Shown: positions 46,083-55,197 of the stretch, one piece after another | Numbering within the stretch: position 1 is the first letter of the stretch | How the letters are laid out: each line of letters starts with the position of its first letter | Source: Micrasema longulum | Taxonomy: Eukaryota > Arthropoda > Insecta > Trichoptera > Brachycentridae | Length of the DNA stretch: 64,000 nucleotides | Reading direction: 5' to 3' | Assembly: GCA_022494885.1 (NCBI GenBank) | Contig: JAGVSM010000221.1 | Span: 62,001 to 126,000 of the forward strand | Position numbers and translations under genes: made by a program | Notes under the pieces: generated by a model | What the model was told of the DNA's origin: nothing | Databases searched by the model: none | What the model saw: only the letters and a program-made list of their open reading frames with translations

Positions 46083-46720
46083 TTTGCTGTCTCAATCATG
46101 GGGATTAGTTTGCAGCAAAGTTCTGCATATCGCCCTACATTAGTATGTATTCTCAGGAGCCCTTTTCATATCGAGATATGAGCCGCAGTTCAAATCCTCG
46201 CACACTTACTCCAAATACTCCCATCGGGGGCGCACTCTATAATTTGTCCCCTCAGCTATTCCCTCAATTATGTCATGCAGGAGACCCTCGTGATGGATAA
46301 TGTGGCCAATCTATTGGGCTCGCCTCTCTCAAATAGTTTTAATTAGGTGATTCCCTTCTTCGATTTTGCTGAGAACCTTAAAAGTGATGCGGTCTCTCCA
46401 GGAAATTCATTTTCCATATCACCTCATCTCTAGTCTCTGGGACTCTAGTCTTTTTTTATCTTTTTCGGTAATGCACCATGTCTCACAACCGCATATCAAT
46501 ATGCTCGATACATATGTCTTGGCAAGTTGCTTGGGGAGTTTTAGGTTTATGGTGTATGCGTCAATCGACTTCTCTTTTTGTTCTCCCATCCCGGGTGATC
46601 TTGCTTCCAAGGTAAAACTCCCCAACCTAAAACTCCCCAACCTAAAACTCCCCAAGCAACTTGCCAAGACATATGTATCTCTTTCTTGTTTTTGTAAGAT
46701 GTTATGTGAAACATATTCCT
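46083..46720 (-). pseudogene. RTE-1 copy, minus strand, rearranged
   Basis: The complement of the RTE-1 end seen at 2.8-3.4 kb: it starts at the 3' end with gctgtctcaatcatggggat and ttagtttgcagcaaagttct, passes gcgcactctataatttgtcc, atgtcatgcaggagaccctc and ggataatgtggccaatctat (WIGHI block), and reaches ILICGCETWCITEKDKKRLE and KLPKQLAKTYVSS. Near 46550 a deletion joins the SRITRDGRTKREVD-equivalent region to KLPKQLAK, and beyond it a fragment is inverted, producing a perfect palindrome. Decayed and 5'-truncated. Confidence 0.85.
46507..46679. repeat. Perfect 41-bp inverted repeat with a 15-bp triplet repeat
   Basis: Arms 46507-46547 and 46639-46679 are exact complements over 41 bp, separated by 91 bp. 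Starting at 46613 the word taaaactccccaacc is repeated in tandem (46613-46627, 46628-46642, then taaaactccccaagc), leading into the right arm. Both arms consist of RTE-1 coding sequence, so one arm is a locally copied, inverted segment. Confidence 0.92.
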
Positions 46721-47033
46721 CATCTTTCATTTTTGTTCTTTCAGCTATTCATGTATGGACAAGAGTAGGGTTTTCAAAGTTTTTCTTCAAAAACACTTGA
46801 CAGATCCAAAAATTTCAACGAAATACTTAAATCATTATTTAAGTCGAGAAATTCGTAATATTAAAAATACGTACAAAAAGTGTTATTAAAAAATGAACCA
46901 CTTATTAAGCAATAATAATAATAATCCATATAAAAATATGAGGAAATAAAACTTTCGATAGTTCGTATGATTTTCAGTTCTTGAATCCCAAATATTATTG
47001 TTATCAGGCACTCGGTGAAATGACTTATTACAC
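46721..47033. other. No feature seen
   Basis: AT-rich. Confidence 0.45.
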
Positions 47034-47380
47034 ATGAAATACAAGCTTTGCTGGACAGTCTTCAAATCCCTTCATGAAACGGCTCAAAGATACCTATCGG
47101 ACTTATGTATTAGGGAAAATATCTGTCAATTTTTCTTTTCTGTCAATTTTTCTTTTTTTGGTCAGCATTTGATTCAGGCAGAGAAATACTTGTCGAAATC
47201 TGGCGCTGCCCAAACACTAGATTCGGAGATCGTGCTTTTGCCGTTGCCGGCCTCTTGGCCTGGAATCAACTGTCTTCAAACATACCAGTCATCGACAGTC
47301 CCAGACATTTCAGATCTCAACTAAAATCTCACTTTCTTGTTTTATTATACCCTCAATTTTAAATCAGAAAATATAATACG
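47034..47380 (+). pseudogene. CR1-type LINE: RT C-terminus
   Basis: 47036-47120 reads KLCWTVFKSLHETAQRYLSD and LCI, the KxxxxVFKxLHxxAPxYLxDLC block of CR1/L2-type reverse transcriptases. After frameshifts a second frame gives FGDRAFAVAGLLAWNQLSSN, IPVIDSPRHFRSQLKSHFLV and a stop, equivalent to the WNxLPxxI...FRxxLKTHLF end. Between them a duplicated word (ttttctttt with tctgtcaatt) has disturbed the reading. Only the last about 100 codons remain. Confidence 0.88.
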
Positions 47381-47709
47381 CACTTTAGCTTAGTTAGAAT
47401 GTAAGTTTACGTGTAAAATTGTAAATCGCTCTTGAGTATTTTTTGTTCAAAATGTCACTATATAAATCAGCCAAATATTACTAGAACCTGTATCTGCACT
47501 TTGGTTTTGTTGCGGGGTAGTTAGAAAATCCCATTTTGCAAAAATAAGCAGTGAAAATAGAAGTAAAACAATTATAACTTGATTTGACAAATTGGTGTGC
47601 TTTTTTACAAACTCGTCCTGATATAATTGAGTCTTTGCATTTTTTTTCAAATCAGTTACTGATTGAATCAATTTGATTTAAACTGATGTTAGTAAATTTA
47701 AGAACTTTT
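47381..47709. other. No feature seen
   Basis: AT-rich; a minus frame at 47447-47671 has no resemblance to a family. Confidence 0.45.
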
Positions 47710-47755
47710 ATGAATACCGGTTTTGAGACGTACCTGTCTCTTCGCCAGGACACTC
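47710..47755 (-). ncRNA. Hammerhead-like core, degenerate
   Basis: On the minus strand: CTGGCGA (47742-47748; A6 is G), intact GAGAC/GTCTC stem II with an AGGTAC loop, then AAAACCGGTA in which the G of GAAA is A; stem I partner damaged (TTCAT). Inactive by prediction. Confidence 0.55.
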
Positions 47756-47814
47756 ACTACACCAACATGCAAAAACTAAAATGCACTTTCATCTTTACCA
47801 TCACCTTAGTATAC

Positions 47815-47990
47815 AGCTTGCCCACCACATACCGCACATCGCATCTGAGGACATAAGTCTCCTTGGCGGTGCCCACATACACGGTAAATTTGCTCGTTGT
47901 CAAACGAGAAAAGCTGCCCAAAAGAGCTCTCTGAAATCTGGTAGCCTTAGCATCTTTGTGCTGAAAGAAAGTAATCCATAAGTACAAGTA
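47815..47990 (-). other. 176-bp insertion flanked by a 16-bp direct repeat
   Basis: The word catcaccttagtatac occurs exactly at 47799-47814 and 47991-48006, and the paired plus-strand copy at 48.25 kb has the equivalent site only once. The insert is less AT-rich than its surroundings. On the minus strand it is open in one frame through its length: HKDAKATRFQRALLGSFSRL, TTSKFTVYVGTAKETYVLRC and DVRYVVGKL. The minus strand also shows ttactttctttcag before HKDAK, a splice-acceptor-like tract. No poly(A) is seen. It looks like a small retroposed or transposed fragment of a cellular sequence that I do not recognise. Confidence 0.5.
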
Positions 47991-48060
47991 CATCACCTTA
48001 GTATACGTAGTATGTACAAAAATATTAAAATTACATGTAGAGTTTCAATATAGCCCACTT

Positions 48061-48224
48061 TTTTTATTTAAAAATTGACCAATCGTAAAACTTCCAAACT
48101 CTTAGCCCCTCCCTTTCCTTAAACCCACCTCTTACCCATTGGCTAACATAACACTAAATTCCAACCTTATTTCAGTACATGTTCGGACATGGTAGGTTTG
48201 AATCCCCTTGAACTCGGCAAGTAA
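48061..48224. other. Spacer between inverted family E copies
   Basis: It contains acccattggctaacataaca and a tRNA-B-box-like word (ggtttgaatcccct near 48195) without an A box. Confidence 0.4.
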
Positions 48225-48420
48225 TTTATATATTTTTGGTAAATACTATGTATGCTAATGTGATGGTAAAGGTGAAAGCGTTTTTATTTTTATTTAATCT
48301 AGTATTTGCATGTTGGTGTAGTGAGTGTCCTGACGAAGAGACGGGTTAGTCAAGTGGCTCTGTATACTAATATTTACTGATATTACTTACAATGTTTGAC
48401 CACAAAGTTAATGCTTTAAA
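48225..48420 (+). repeat. Family E (Penelope-like) copy, plus strand
   Basis: tatgctaatgtgatggtaaa, tttgcatgttggtgtagtga, a hammerhead-like core and, downstream, acaatgtttgaccacaaagt and taatgc, shared with 62.75 kb. Confidence 0.6.
48324..48355 (+). ncRNA. Hammerhead-like core, 5' half intact
   Basis: GTGTC followed by CTGACGA (48330-48336) is a perfect hammerhead 5' core with its stem I strand. Stem II is damaged (GAGACGGGTTAGTC) and the GAAA/ACCGGTA part is lost. Confidence 0.5.
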
Positions 48421-48926
48421 CATAAATAACAAATAGATTTTCATAATCACTTGCGCTTAAGCCTACTTAATCCGTCACGGAAAATGGATTCCAAACCCAA
48501 GAATAGTCAAGAAAATATTGCGGAAGAGTTGTTTTTGTATTAAATTACTCCAATTTTTCACAGCAAACCTATTCAGATTCCATAGGACTCTGGTGTTCAG
48601 TGGAACAAAGTTTAGGAAACCTTTAATTAGAGTTATTAAATCATTGTTATTCTTTTGGTTTTGTTTCTCTTAATACAAACAAATTATTAAATGTAGGTGC
48701 CAAAAATTGCCATTGCATTTTGATCAAAACCTTTAAATTCAATACTCTAACTCCTTTCCTCATCTCCTCATAGTATTAAAATGTTGTGGATAAATTATGT
48801 AGCGCCATTTTCGTACAATAAATAATCACCTCAAGGGCACTACAAAAAATACCAATAAGGGTATTAGAAGCAAACTTAAAAATCTCCACCAATAACGGAA
48901 TATTAATTATTGATGCTAAAATAACC
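48421..48926. other. No feature seen
   Basis: AT-rich. Confidence 0.45.
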
Positions 48927-49333
48927 AAATTTATTTCAACAGAGAGGGAAAACATTTTTGAGAAGGGATTATGGAAGTCTAGGCATTTACAGGGCTTATG
49001 ACCTGTCATTGGCTGGTTTAAGTGGCCACTTTACACACTGTGTAACATTCACTATTCTGCCCATGTTTGAACATCCACACTTTCTCAACTCTTCCATCTG
49101 TTGACTTTTGTGAAGTAAAAGATCTAAAACCTTTATCACGTGGGTGAGATTCATCCGGCTGAACCAAATCACCTACTAGGCAACGCCTGAAAACAATTTT
49201 CCAATTTTTATATACTTCTCCTTTTACCAGGTAGTAATTCAACAATGTTTGATTATGTCCAAAAGCTTGCAGACTGGCTGAATTTCCTCCCTAGGGAGTT
49301 GTTCATATTTTCCCTCTCTGTTGAAATAAATTT
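48927..49333 (-). repeat. Family A copy with 26-bp terminal inverted repeats
   Basis: The ends 48927-48952 (aaatttatttcaacagagag then ggaaaa) and 49308-49333 are exact complements. Between them lies a complete reverse unit: ggcatttacagggcttatga, ggtttaagtggccactttac, taggcaacgcctgaaaacaa, ttttaccaggtagtaattca and the cctccctagggagtt palindrome. 407 bp in all. No clear target duplication. This is the best delimited family A copy. Confidence 0.85.
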
Positions 49334-49429
49334 AATCAAACATAATTAAACTTTGATGTCTAAAATACGAGGGTAAAGTCGATGGTAAATGAAATGAAAT
49401 TATTAACATATAAACAAAGAATATTTTAG
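49334..49429. other. Spacer
   Basis: Short AT-rich spacer. Confidence 0.4.
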
Positions 49430-49795
49430 ATTACAATTATATTTGTTCATAAAATTATAAACTCTAATAAAAAAACAGAATTTTGGAAAAAATTGATCGG
49501 AACCAGCATGAACACGATCACAATACTAGAGAAAAGAACAAAATTAGACTTCCATTTGGGAAAAAGGCAAAGTCACAAAATTCAATTTTATTTAAAGCAA
49601 TTAAAAAGTATTACGAAATGGAAAAAAATATTTATGAAGAAAAAAACATATCAAAATTTAAAATAATGGTCAAGACATATGTGATAAACAATTTATAAAT
49701 TAAATATATTTGCAATGTTATTATTAGAACACACATAACAATATGTATGATATGTGTGCCCTACTTTAAGATTTAAATAAAAATAAAAAAAATAA
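49430..49795 (+). pseudogene. Jockey-like LINE: RT C-terminus and 3' UTR
   Basis: Frame 49483-49698: EKIDRNQHEHDHNTREKNKI, RLPFGKKAKSQNSILFKAIK and FKIMVKTYVINNL before TAA. The HEHxYNTRxKNxxxLPxxKxxxxQNSxxFKxIKxYN pattern is the C-terminal end of one Jockey-like lineage. This short stretch has no stops, so the insertion may be relatively recent. The 3' UTR (atatgtatgatatgtgtgcc) ends in an A-rich tail at about 49795. Extreme 5' truncation. Confidence 0.82.
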
Positions 49796-49995
49796 CCAAC
49801 CTACCAAAATAATAGCATAATTCAAAAACGTCTCTTAATTTTGCAAAAACAGATTTCAATTATACTATTTGACATCGCAAACTTAGCATTCTCCATTGAG
49901 TTAGTGAAGCATAATCAGCATAATTTTTCAACGTTTTTCACTAATATCTCAGTAATTCTTTCAATAAAGATTTCTAAGTTTGCAACTACTACCCT
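49796..49995 (+). repeat. Family J copy 2, uninterrupted
   Basis: aataatagcataattcaaaa, cattctccattgagttagtg, aagcataatcagcata and tcaacgtttttcactaatat follow each other without the 410-bp MITE present at 18.1 kb. Confidence 0.7.
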
Positions 49996-50849
49996 CAAAT
50001 ATCCTAAACTGTATTGTAGTTGCATAGGCGGAGGAGATTTTAATTCCCTTTTTGCAATGAAATTGTGCTAAAATACAGATGTAAACTAGATTACAACATG
50101 TCTTACATCTACAGAGTACATGGACTGTTGGAATTCTAGCTCTTATTAAAATTTAAAAAATGTTGTTCTTTTATTCAAATTATTATTTTATAAACAATAC
50201 TTGGTGTGGGTATAAATATATGTCGACAAATTTTGTAATTTTCCACTGACAGGATTTAATCATAATAATATAGATAAAAAATCAAGGCAGTCATTAACTA
50301 TAAACTTGAATAACTTAGGGGCATGTGACTTTTTTTTCTAGTGTGCCTTTCAAAGTGGTGTGTTTATTGGGTACTTCTAGACATCATTAGTAAATCTACC
50401 TATGCATTATATAAAATACATAAGTACCTGCGCAGAGGGTAGAATTTTATGACTTTAAAGGCTTGTAAAACCAATGACCATACCCCATCAAAGTAGGTTC
50501 CCGTAATCATTTTATTTCCTTTAAAAGCCTCACTGTCATATTTCAAACCTACGCCTTTTAAAACCCTTTTCACGGGACGTAATAGGTTTGAAGCGATAAT
50601 TACATTTTTTTATCATGCTTAATAACGACGATATTGGGAAATCGTTCTAAGAAGCTTGGTGTCTTAGATTATCTTTGTTAAAATATTATTATATGTTATT
50701 ACAAATACAGGAATTATATTGAAACTATTCGAAGAGAACGATATCTCAAAATAAAAGGGTTATTGAGAATGCAATAATTATTTTCAATCATTCATAAATT
50801 AAGTTATCTCCACCTGATTTAGCTTTTCGGATAAATGTCAGGAGTTAAA
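49996..50849. other. No feature seen
   Basis: AT-rich. Confidence 0.45.
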
Positions 50850-51375
50850 TCCGCCTCGTAGAGCAATGGTTGGTACATCCGCGCACTATGTTTGACGTTT
50901 AAGGTTTGATTCCTGGCAGGGTAAACGAGAAATATTTATACTATTAATATATTCAAATATTCAATATGAATCGGCTTGTGGTACAGTGGGTAGTATCGTG
51001 GATTCGCGGATCAAAGGTTCGAGGTTCGCATTTCACTCAACTTGACTCCTAGTTTCACACCACAACTTGATTCCTAGTTTTTAATAGTCAGTTATCTATA
51101 ACTCGTCGAAAATGGCCACTAAAATTGCAATATTTGGGTAAATCGTAAGAACCCAAATGTTTATTTTTTCTACAATAAAAAAAAAAATTACAAGAAAAAA
51201 TGCTTTAATACTGCAATATTTTACTTTTTCTGTATTAGTACCTGAAGCGTAAGACTGATCACTTTATCAGATTTACAGATATGTAATTGTATCGTTACAG
51301 ATAATTGTAGTACGCTGCATTTAGTGTTCAAATTCAGTTTCCTATGTACTACTCTATGCGGATAGGGAAACTATG
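50850..51375 (+). repeat. SINE-B copy split by SINE-C
   Basis: The SINE-B head (ccgcctcgtagagcaatggt, B box aaggtttgattcctggcag) ends near 50960. The SINE-B body resumes at about 51225 (tagtacctgaagcgtaagac, tgatcactttatcag) and ends near 51375 with gcggatagggaaact. Confidence 0.75.
50965..51175 (+). repeat. SINE-C nested in SINE-B
   Basis: The head gaatcggcttgtggtacagt, B box gaggttcgcatttcactcaa, and body ttgattcctagtttttaata with taactcgtcgaaaatggcc and an A-rich tail. Part of the body (cttgactcctagttt, then cttgattcctagttt) is duplicated. Confidence 0.8.
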
Positions 51376-51596
51376 TACTGTTGAATAATTTTAATTTCTT
51401 ATTTCATTTCATTTTTTTATATTTTTTGCAAAGTAGAAGTCACACAAAGCATTCTGCCTTAATTTAAGCAATATTTTTATCAAATGTCAAATATTTATTT
51501 TGTTTACATATTATCAATATTTATGGATTACGCTTTAAAGTTTTTCTGTGAATTTTAATATTTTCTTTTTTCCTTTAATACAATATTTTCAGAAAT
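51376..51596. other. No feature seen
   Basis: AT-rich. Confidence 0.4.
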
Positions 51597-52090
51597 ATTT
51601 TAAGTTTGTCCAAATTTTTGTAGACAAGGACTGGATTCAACTCCTCGGGGAGCAGTTAATAATAACATATTACAATAGGGATGAAAACTATTTTATAAAA
51701 GGTAATATAAAAGTCTAGGCTTCTACAGGGCTTATGACCTGTCATACATACTCGGCAACGCCTGAAAATCTTATTTTATCAATTTCTTTACTTCTTCATG
51801 GACTAGGTGGAATTATCAACAATATTTTAAGTTTGTCCAAATTAGTTCTAGTATGTAGGTGAAATAATTCAATTAGATGAATCTCACCCGCGTAAATAAA
51901 GGTTTCAGCTCTTTTACTTCGCAAACATCAACAGATGAAAGAATGGAAAGAATATAGATGTTCGAATCGGCAGAATGGTCAATGTTACACAGTGTGTAAA
52001 GTGGCCACTTTAACCAGCCTATGACAGATTATAAGCCCCGTAGAAGACTATCTTCTCTAAAATGTTCTTCATCTCTGTTGTAATATGTTA
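51597..52090. repeat. Family A composite: reverse then forward
   Basis: Reverse part 51597-51840 (aaggactggattcaactcct, cttctacagggcttatgacc, ctcggcaacgcctgaaaatc) followed by forward part 51860-52090 (gatgaatctcacccgcgtaa, cagatgaaagaatggaaaga, acacagtgtgtaaagtggcc, ttcatctctgttgtaatatg). Confidence 0.8.
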
Positions 52091-52439
52091 ACAATATTTT
52101 CAAGATGAATCTCTTATATATTTTCCATTATCATGCTATGTTCTCTGTTTACTCTGAATCTGTAATGAAAACACTTATTTCCGCGATGTGTAAGTACTTG
52201 ATACTGATACCCTGCGGGCTTATGAAAATTCTTGAAAATTTTCCTTAATATAAGGAAAATGGCAAGTATTCATTTTGAAAAAAAAAACAGCACTCGAGTA
52301 AACGTTGTTGAGAAATAATATTAATATGCCAAAGTTCATCCTTTACAAAAGTCTAATTTTCTTGGTAAAAAAAAAATCACCCCAACAAACGTTTACGAAA
52401 ACTGTACACGTTTATTTTTATTTATTTGGTTTACAAACA
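52091..52439. other. No feature seen
   Basis: AT-rich. Confidence 0.4.
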
Positions 52440-53834
52440 ATAATAAATCGAATGTGATAGTTTTTGAAAGTATGACTAAATTAACTAAGTAAATTTGAAA
52501 GTATTACGAAAGTATGTTTACAAGGGTTAGAATGACAGAGAAATATTTCGAAAGGAGGGTTAGTCCCGGGAACAGAGTGAACGGTGCACTTAAATCAACC
52601 TTGCCAAATAAATGTTTGTCACGAGAGGCAAAATTAGCAGTTCACAACGGAGTCCTGGTCCCAACCTTATTGTATGGAAGCGAAGTATGAACATAGAAAA
52701 ACGGGGATGAAAGTAGGCTAAATGCTGTCAAAATGCGATCTCTCGGGTAAATGTGTTGTAAAACTATGTACGATAGATGCACAAATTTCGAGATCCGTAC
52801 ATTATCCGTAAAAGCTATTCTCATCACCAAATACATTAAAACTTCTTTACTATACTTATGTGCGAAGTCAACTCGAATTCGCTTCATTAGTATGGTCCCT
52901 TCAGTACAATGTATATATTAATCAAATTGAAAACATTCAAAAGAAATTTATAAGGAGCCTGGAATATCGTTTTGGCAACATTGAAAATGATTACGATGCA
53001 TCTTTGATCAATTTTCATATAAAATCACTACAAAAAAGGCGCCTTACTAATGCTTTAATTTTTCTTTTCAAAATTATCAACAATATAGTTGATTCGCCGT
53101 ATCTTTTACAAAATATTGGTTTCCGTTGTCTTCTTTGCTATACTAGAGTAAATTCCTTTTTTTATGTACCAACTTGTAAAAACAATTATACCTCGAATTC
53201 GTTCATTAGACGTACCTGTAGAAATTATAACGGACTCAGTATTTATGTAGACATTTTTAACTGCACGTTGCATTAGTACAGAAAATTTCTTCATGTAGTA
53301 GATTATTTGGGATAGTTGCTGAATGTGCTGCATCTTGAGTGGTTTATGCTATGTACATGTGCCGCATGTAATGTATATGTTTGTGTATGTTTTATATGTG
53401 CGTTCATGTGTGTGCGTGGATGTCTCGGAGTGTACATTCGGTATTTTTATTTATTTTAATTTATTACCTTCATGGAAAACGCAAATGTCAACAATTATTC
53501 TTTTCTCACTTAAAATATTTGTATTTTTTTTTATTGTTTTGTCTAATTTAATGTTTATATCTTTTTAATTTATGAAAACTTAATTGGTCTCTTTATGTTG
53601 AAAAATTGTTGTTTTTAATACTTATTTTGTATGACTGTATGTTTTGTGAATAAAATAAAATAAAAATAAAAAAAAAATAAAATAAATAATGTGAGGTTTA
53701 GATAAACATTATCGATAAAATTAAGAAAGAAGCTCTGCGTTGGTTTGGACATGTAGAGCGAATGGACAGCGATGCGACAGTGATGCGACAGTGATGCGAT
53801 GGAATGTTGATGGATGCAAAAATAGAGGAGGGAT
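52440..53834 (+). pseudogene. RTE-2 copy split by a Jockey-like LINE
   Basis: The left part 52440-52808 parallels 11.59-11.98 kb (aatcgaatgtgatagttttt, gggaacagagtgaacggtgc, cgagatccgtacattat). After 52808 a LINE intervenes. RTE-2 resumes at about 53693 (atcgataaaattaagaaaga, gctctgcgttggtttggaca). In the 11.9-12.0 kb copy these parts are adjacent. The right part carries an 11-bp triplication (gatgcgacagt, 53769-53799) before aatgttgatggatgcaaaaa. Many stops; dead. Confidence 0.82.
52810..53692 (+). pseudogene. Jockey-like LINE inserted in RTE-2
   Basis: A 5'-truncated LINE of about 0.88 kb. From 52815: KLFSSPNTLKLLYYTYVRSQ, LEFASLVWSLQYNVYINQIE, NIQKKFIRSLEYRF, then SLQKRRLTNALIFLFKIINN, a damaged middle, and NSFIRRTCRNYNGLSIYVDI. 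This is the RT thumb and C-terminus (YVRSxLEFxSxVWSPxY; IExIQKKFxRxLxY; LxxRRxxxDLxFLxKIINN). A long 3' UTR follows and an A-rich tail (aaaataaaataaaaataaaa, 53650-53690). One frame (52860-53276) stays open for 138 codons, so it is fairly young. It lacks the catalytic domain and cannot move itself. Confidence 0.9.
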
Positions 53835-53945
53835 AGGATTTGATAGTGCCATGTATTCCTCGGTCTTCCTCATTTTCTGCGTCCATCAACATTCGCATTG
53901 TAGATCCTTTTAGCCGTTCTTTCGCTGTCCATTCGCAATTAAAAC
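53835..53945 (-). repeat. RTE-2 fragment, inverted next to the plus copy
   Basis: atgtattcctcggtcttcct, gcgtccatcaacattcgcat and ctttcgctgtccattcgc are the complement of the RTE-2 stretch just to the left, so 53745-53945 forms an imperfect palindrome. Confidence 0.75.
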
Positions 53946-54479
53946 TGAGTTAATATATTAATAAAAACCTACCTACTTACTTTGGAAATAATTTAGTACC
54001 TGCTTTGACGATTCGATTTGAAATTAATAAAAAAATTGTTACATGCAATTCGGATTCTTAACAAGATCGTATTGAAATAATGCTGAGCAAACGTGCAGTA
54101 TCGCCAACAGCAAATGTCTTAAAGGAATGTGAAATGATGCACATACAATGGCAAGCTAAGTTCCGTATACATCCTGAATGTATTGTTCCTACATTATTGT
54201 GAACTAGTGAATATTTAGTAGGCCTTCCTCTCAGCATGAAATGATATCAAGCAGATATACGTAACATCATTTTCTATACGTAAAAATTAGACCTATCTTG
54301 CACGTCAAGATTTTTGTCGTGCCAATTTTTTTAACACCGATTCGAAATCATTTATTCAACAATTAAATATGTTTAAACCTTTAAATCAAGTGTTAGACAC
54401 TAGCCAATTATAGTAATAGCCTCTGTGAATTCCTTAACGTATATGTCTTCTCTCCATGGAGTTATCTTCTTTAGGAGAA
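53946..54479. other. No feature seen
   Basis: AT-rich. Confidence 0.45.
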
Positions 54480-54890
54480 GCAACTTTGCACATGACAAGA
54501 ATATTGGGTAGCCTCTTCCCAAGCCAAGGGAAGACACCTTTTCCAATTGAAACCAAATGTAACAGAAAAGCCTTTGTTCTCCAAAGTGATTCTGAACGAA
54601 TTTGAGACATCTTCTATATGCAGAATGCGCATTGGACATTGTCGTAATGGTTCTCATTTGTTTAGAATCCATGTCCGGGACTCTGCCATATGCGAATGTC
54701 AGCTTGAGAAGGAAGATCTGAATTGTGTTTGCCCCATAAATGATTGTTATTTTGAGTTACTATCTGACCTCTCCAAAATCAGCGTCCCATTCCCTACTAA
54801 TATTTTAACTCTCTTGTCCCCACCCAATAAACAGATATTTAAAATTTTATATAAATATGTAGTTGTTAATGGAATTAAGTTGTAAATAAG
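54480..54890 (+). pseudogene. Jockey-type LINE: region after RNase H, with C-terminal zinc knuckle
   Basis: The plus frame runs from about 54506 to 54885 without a stop: EYWVASSQAKGRHLFQLKPN, EKPLFSKVILNEFETSSICR, MRIGHCRNGSHLFRIHVRDS, AICECQLEKEDLNCVCPIND, then KISVPFPTNILTLL and KQIFKILYKYVVVNGIKL. The sequence RxRxGHxxxxxHLxRIxxxDSxxCxCxxxxxDxNHxxxxCP is the segment after the RNase H domain of Jockey-type elements. The histidine of the knuckle is replaced (NCVCP). 126 open codons suggest recent insertion. The upstream RT is absent. Confidence 0.85.
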
Positions 54891-55049
54891 TTATATATTA
54901 TGTAAAGTGTATGTATTATTAAACACTAACACACTAACTGGTATGTATAGTACTAACACATGTGTAAATATTTAAATAAGTCAATCTTAAACTTGACACT
55001 GGTTAGATCACTCCAGTTAGGGGTGAAAAAAGCTAAAAAAAACTAAGAA
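54891..55049. other. Spacer, possibly LINE 3' UTR
   Basis: AT-rich with ggttagatcactccagttag. Confidence 0.4.
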
Positions 55050-55197
55050 GAAGAGTTATCTTCTTCTTTTTCCTCGGCTATCTGTCCTCTCTTGCTGGAT
55101 ATAGGCCTCTTCCATATTCTTCCATTTTTTTCTGTCAGTTGCTACTTGCTGCCAATTTTTACCTCCTACAGCAGCTATGTCGTCGGACCATTTTTAA
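55050..55197 (-). pseudogene. RTE-6: RTE-type ORF C-terminus
   Basis: Minus strand, one open frame: KWSDDIAAVGGKNWQQVATD, RKKWKNMEEAYIQQERTDSR and GKRRR before a stop. This is the classic RTE end (RWxDDIxxVAGxNWxxxAxDRxxWKxxEEAYxQQ). Only about 47 codons remain. Sequence differs from RTE-1 to RTE-5. Confidence 0.88.

Larger units (their letters stand above)
47710..48060 (-). repeat. Family E (Penelope-like) copy, minus strand, with insertion
   Basis: The minus strand reads ...tatgtacatactacgtatac, ctaaggtgatggtaaagatg, gtttttgcatgttggtgtag and the hammerhead-like core. It pairs in inverted orientation with the plus copy at 48.2-48.4 kb. A 176-bp foreign segment interrupts it (47815-47990). 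Confidence 0.6.

Noticed and set aside
46366..46800. 144-codon plus-strand ORF
   Set aside because: It lies antisense to an RTE-1 remnant and across the 41-bp inverted repeat; it is a shadow of the reverse transcriptase frame.
47757..47996. Host protein ORF on the minus strand (79 codons)
   Set aside because: It crosses the boundaries of a 176-bp insertion and the surrounding repeat, so only the inserted part can be an original reading frame; no protein family was recognised.
54400..54672. 90-codon minus-strand ORF
   Set aside because: It is antisense to the Jockey-type frame whose motifs (RMRIGHC, DSAICEC) are clear.
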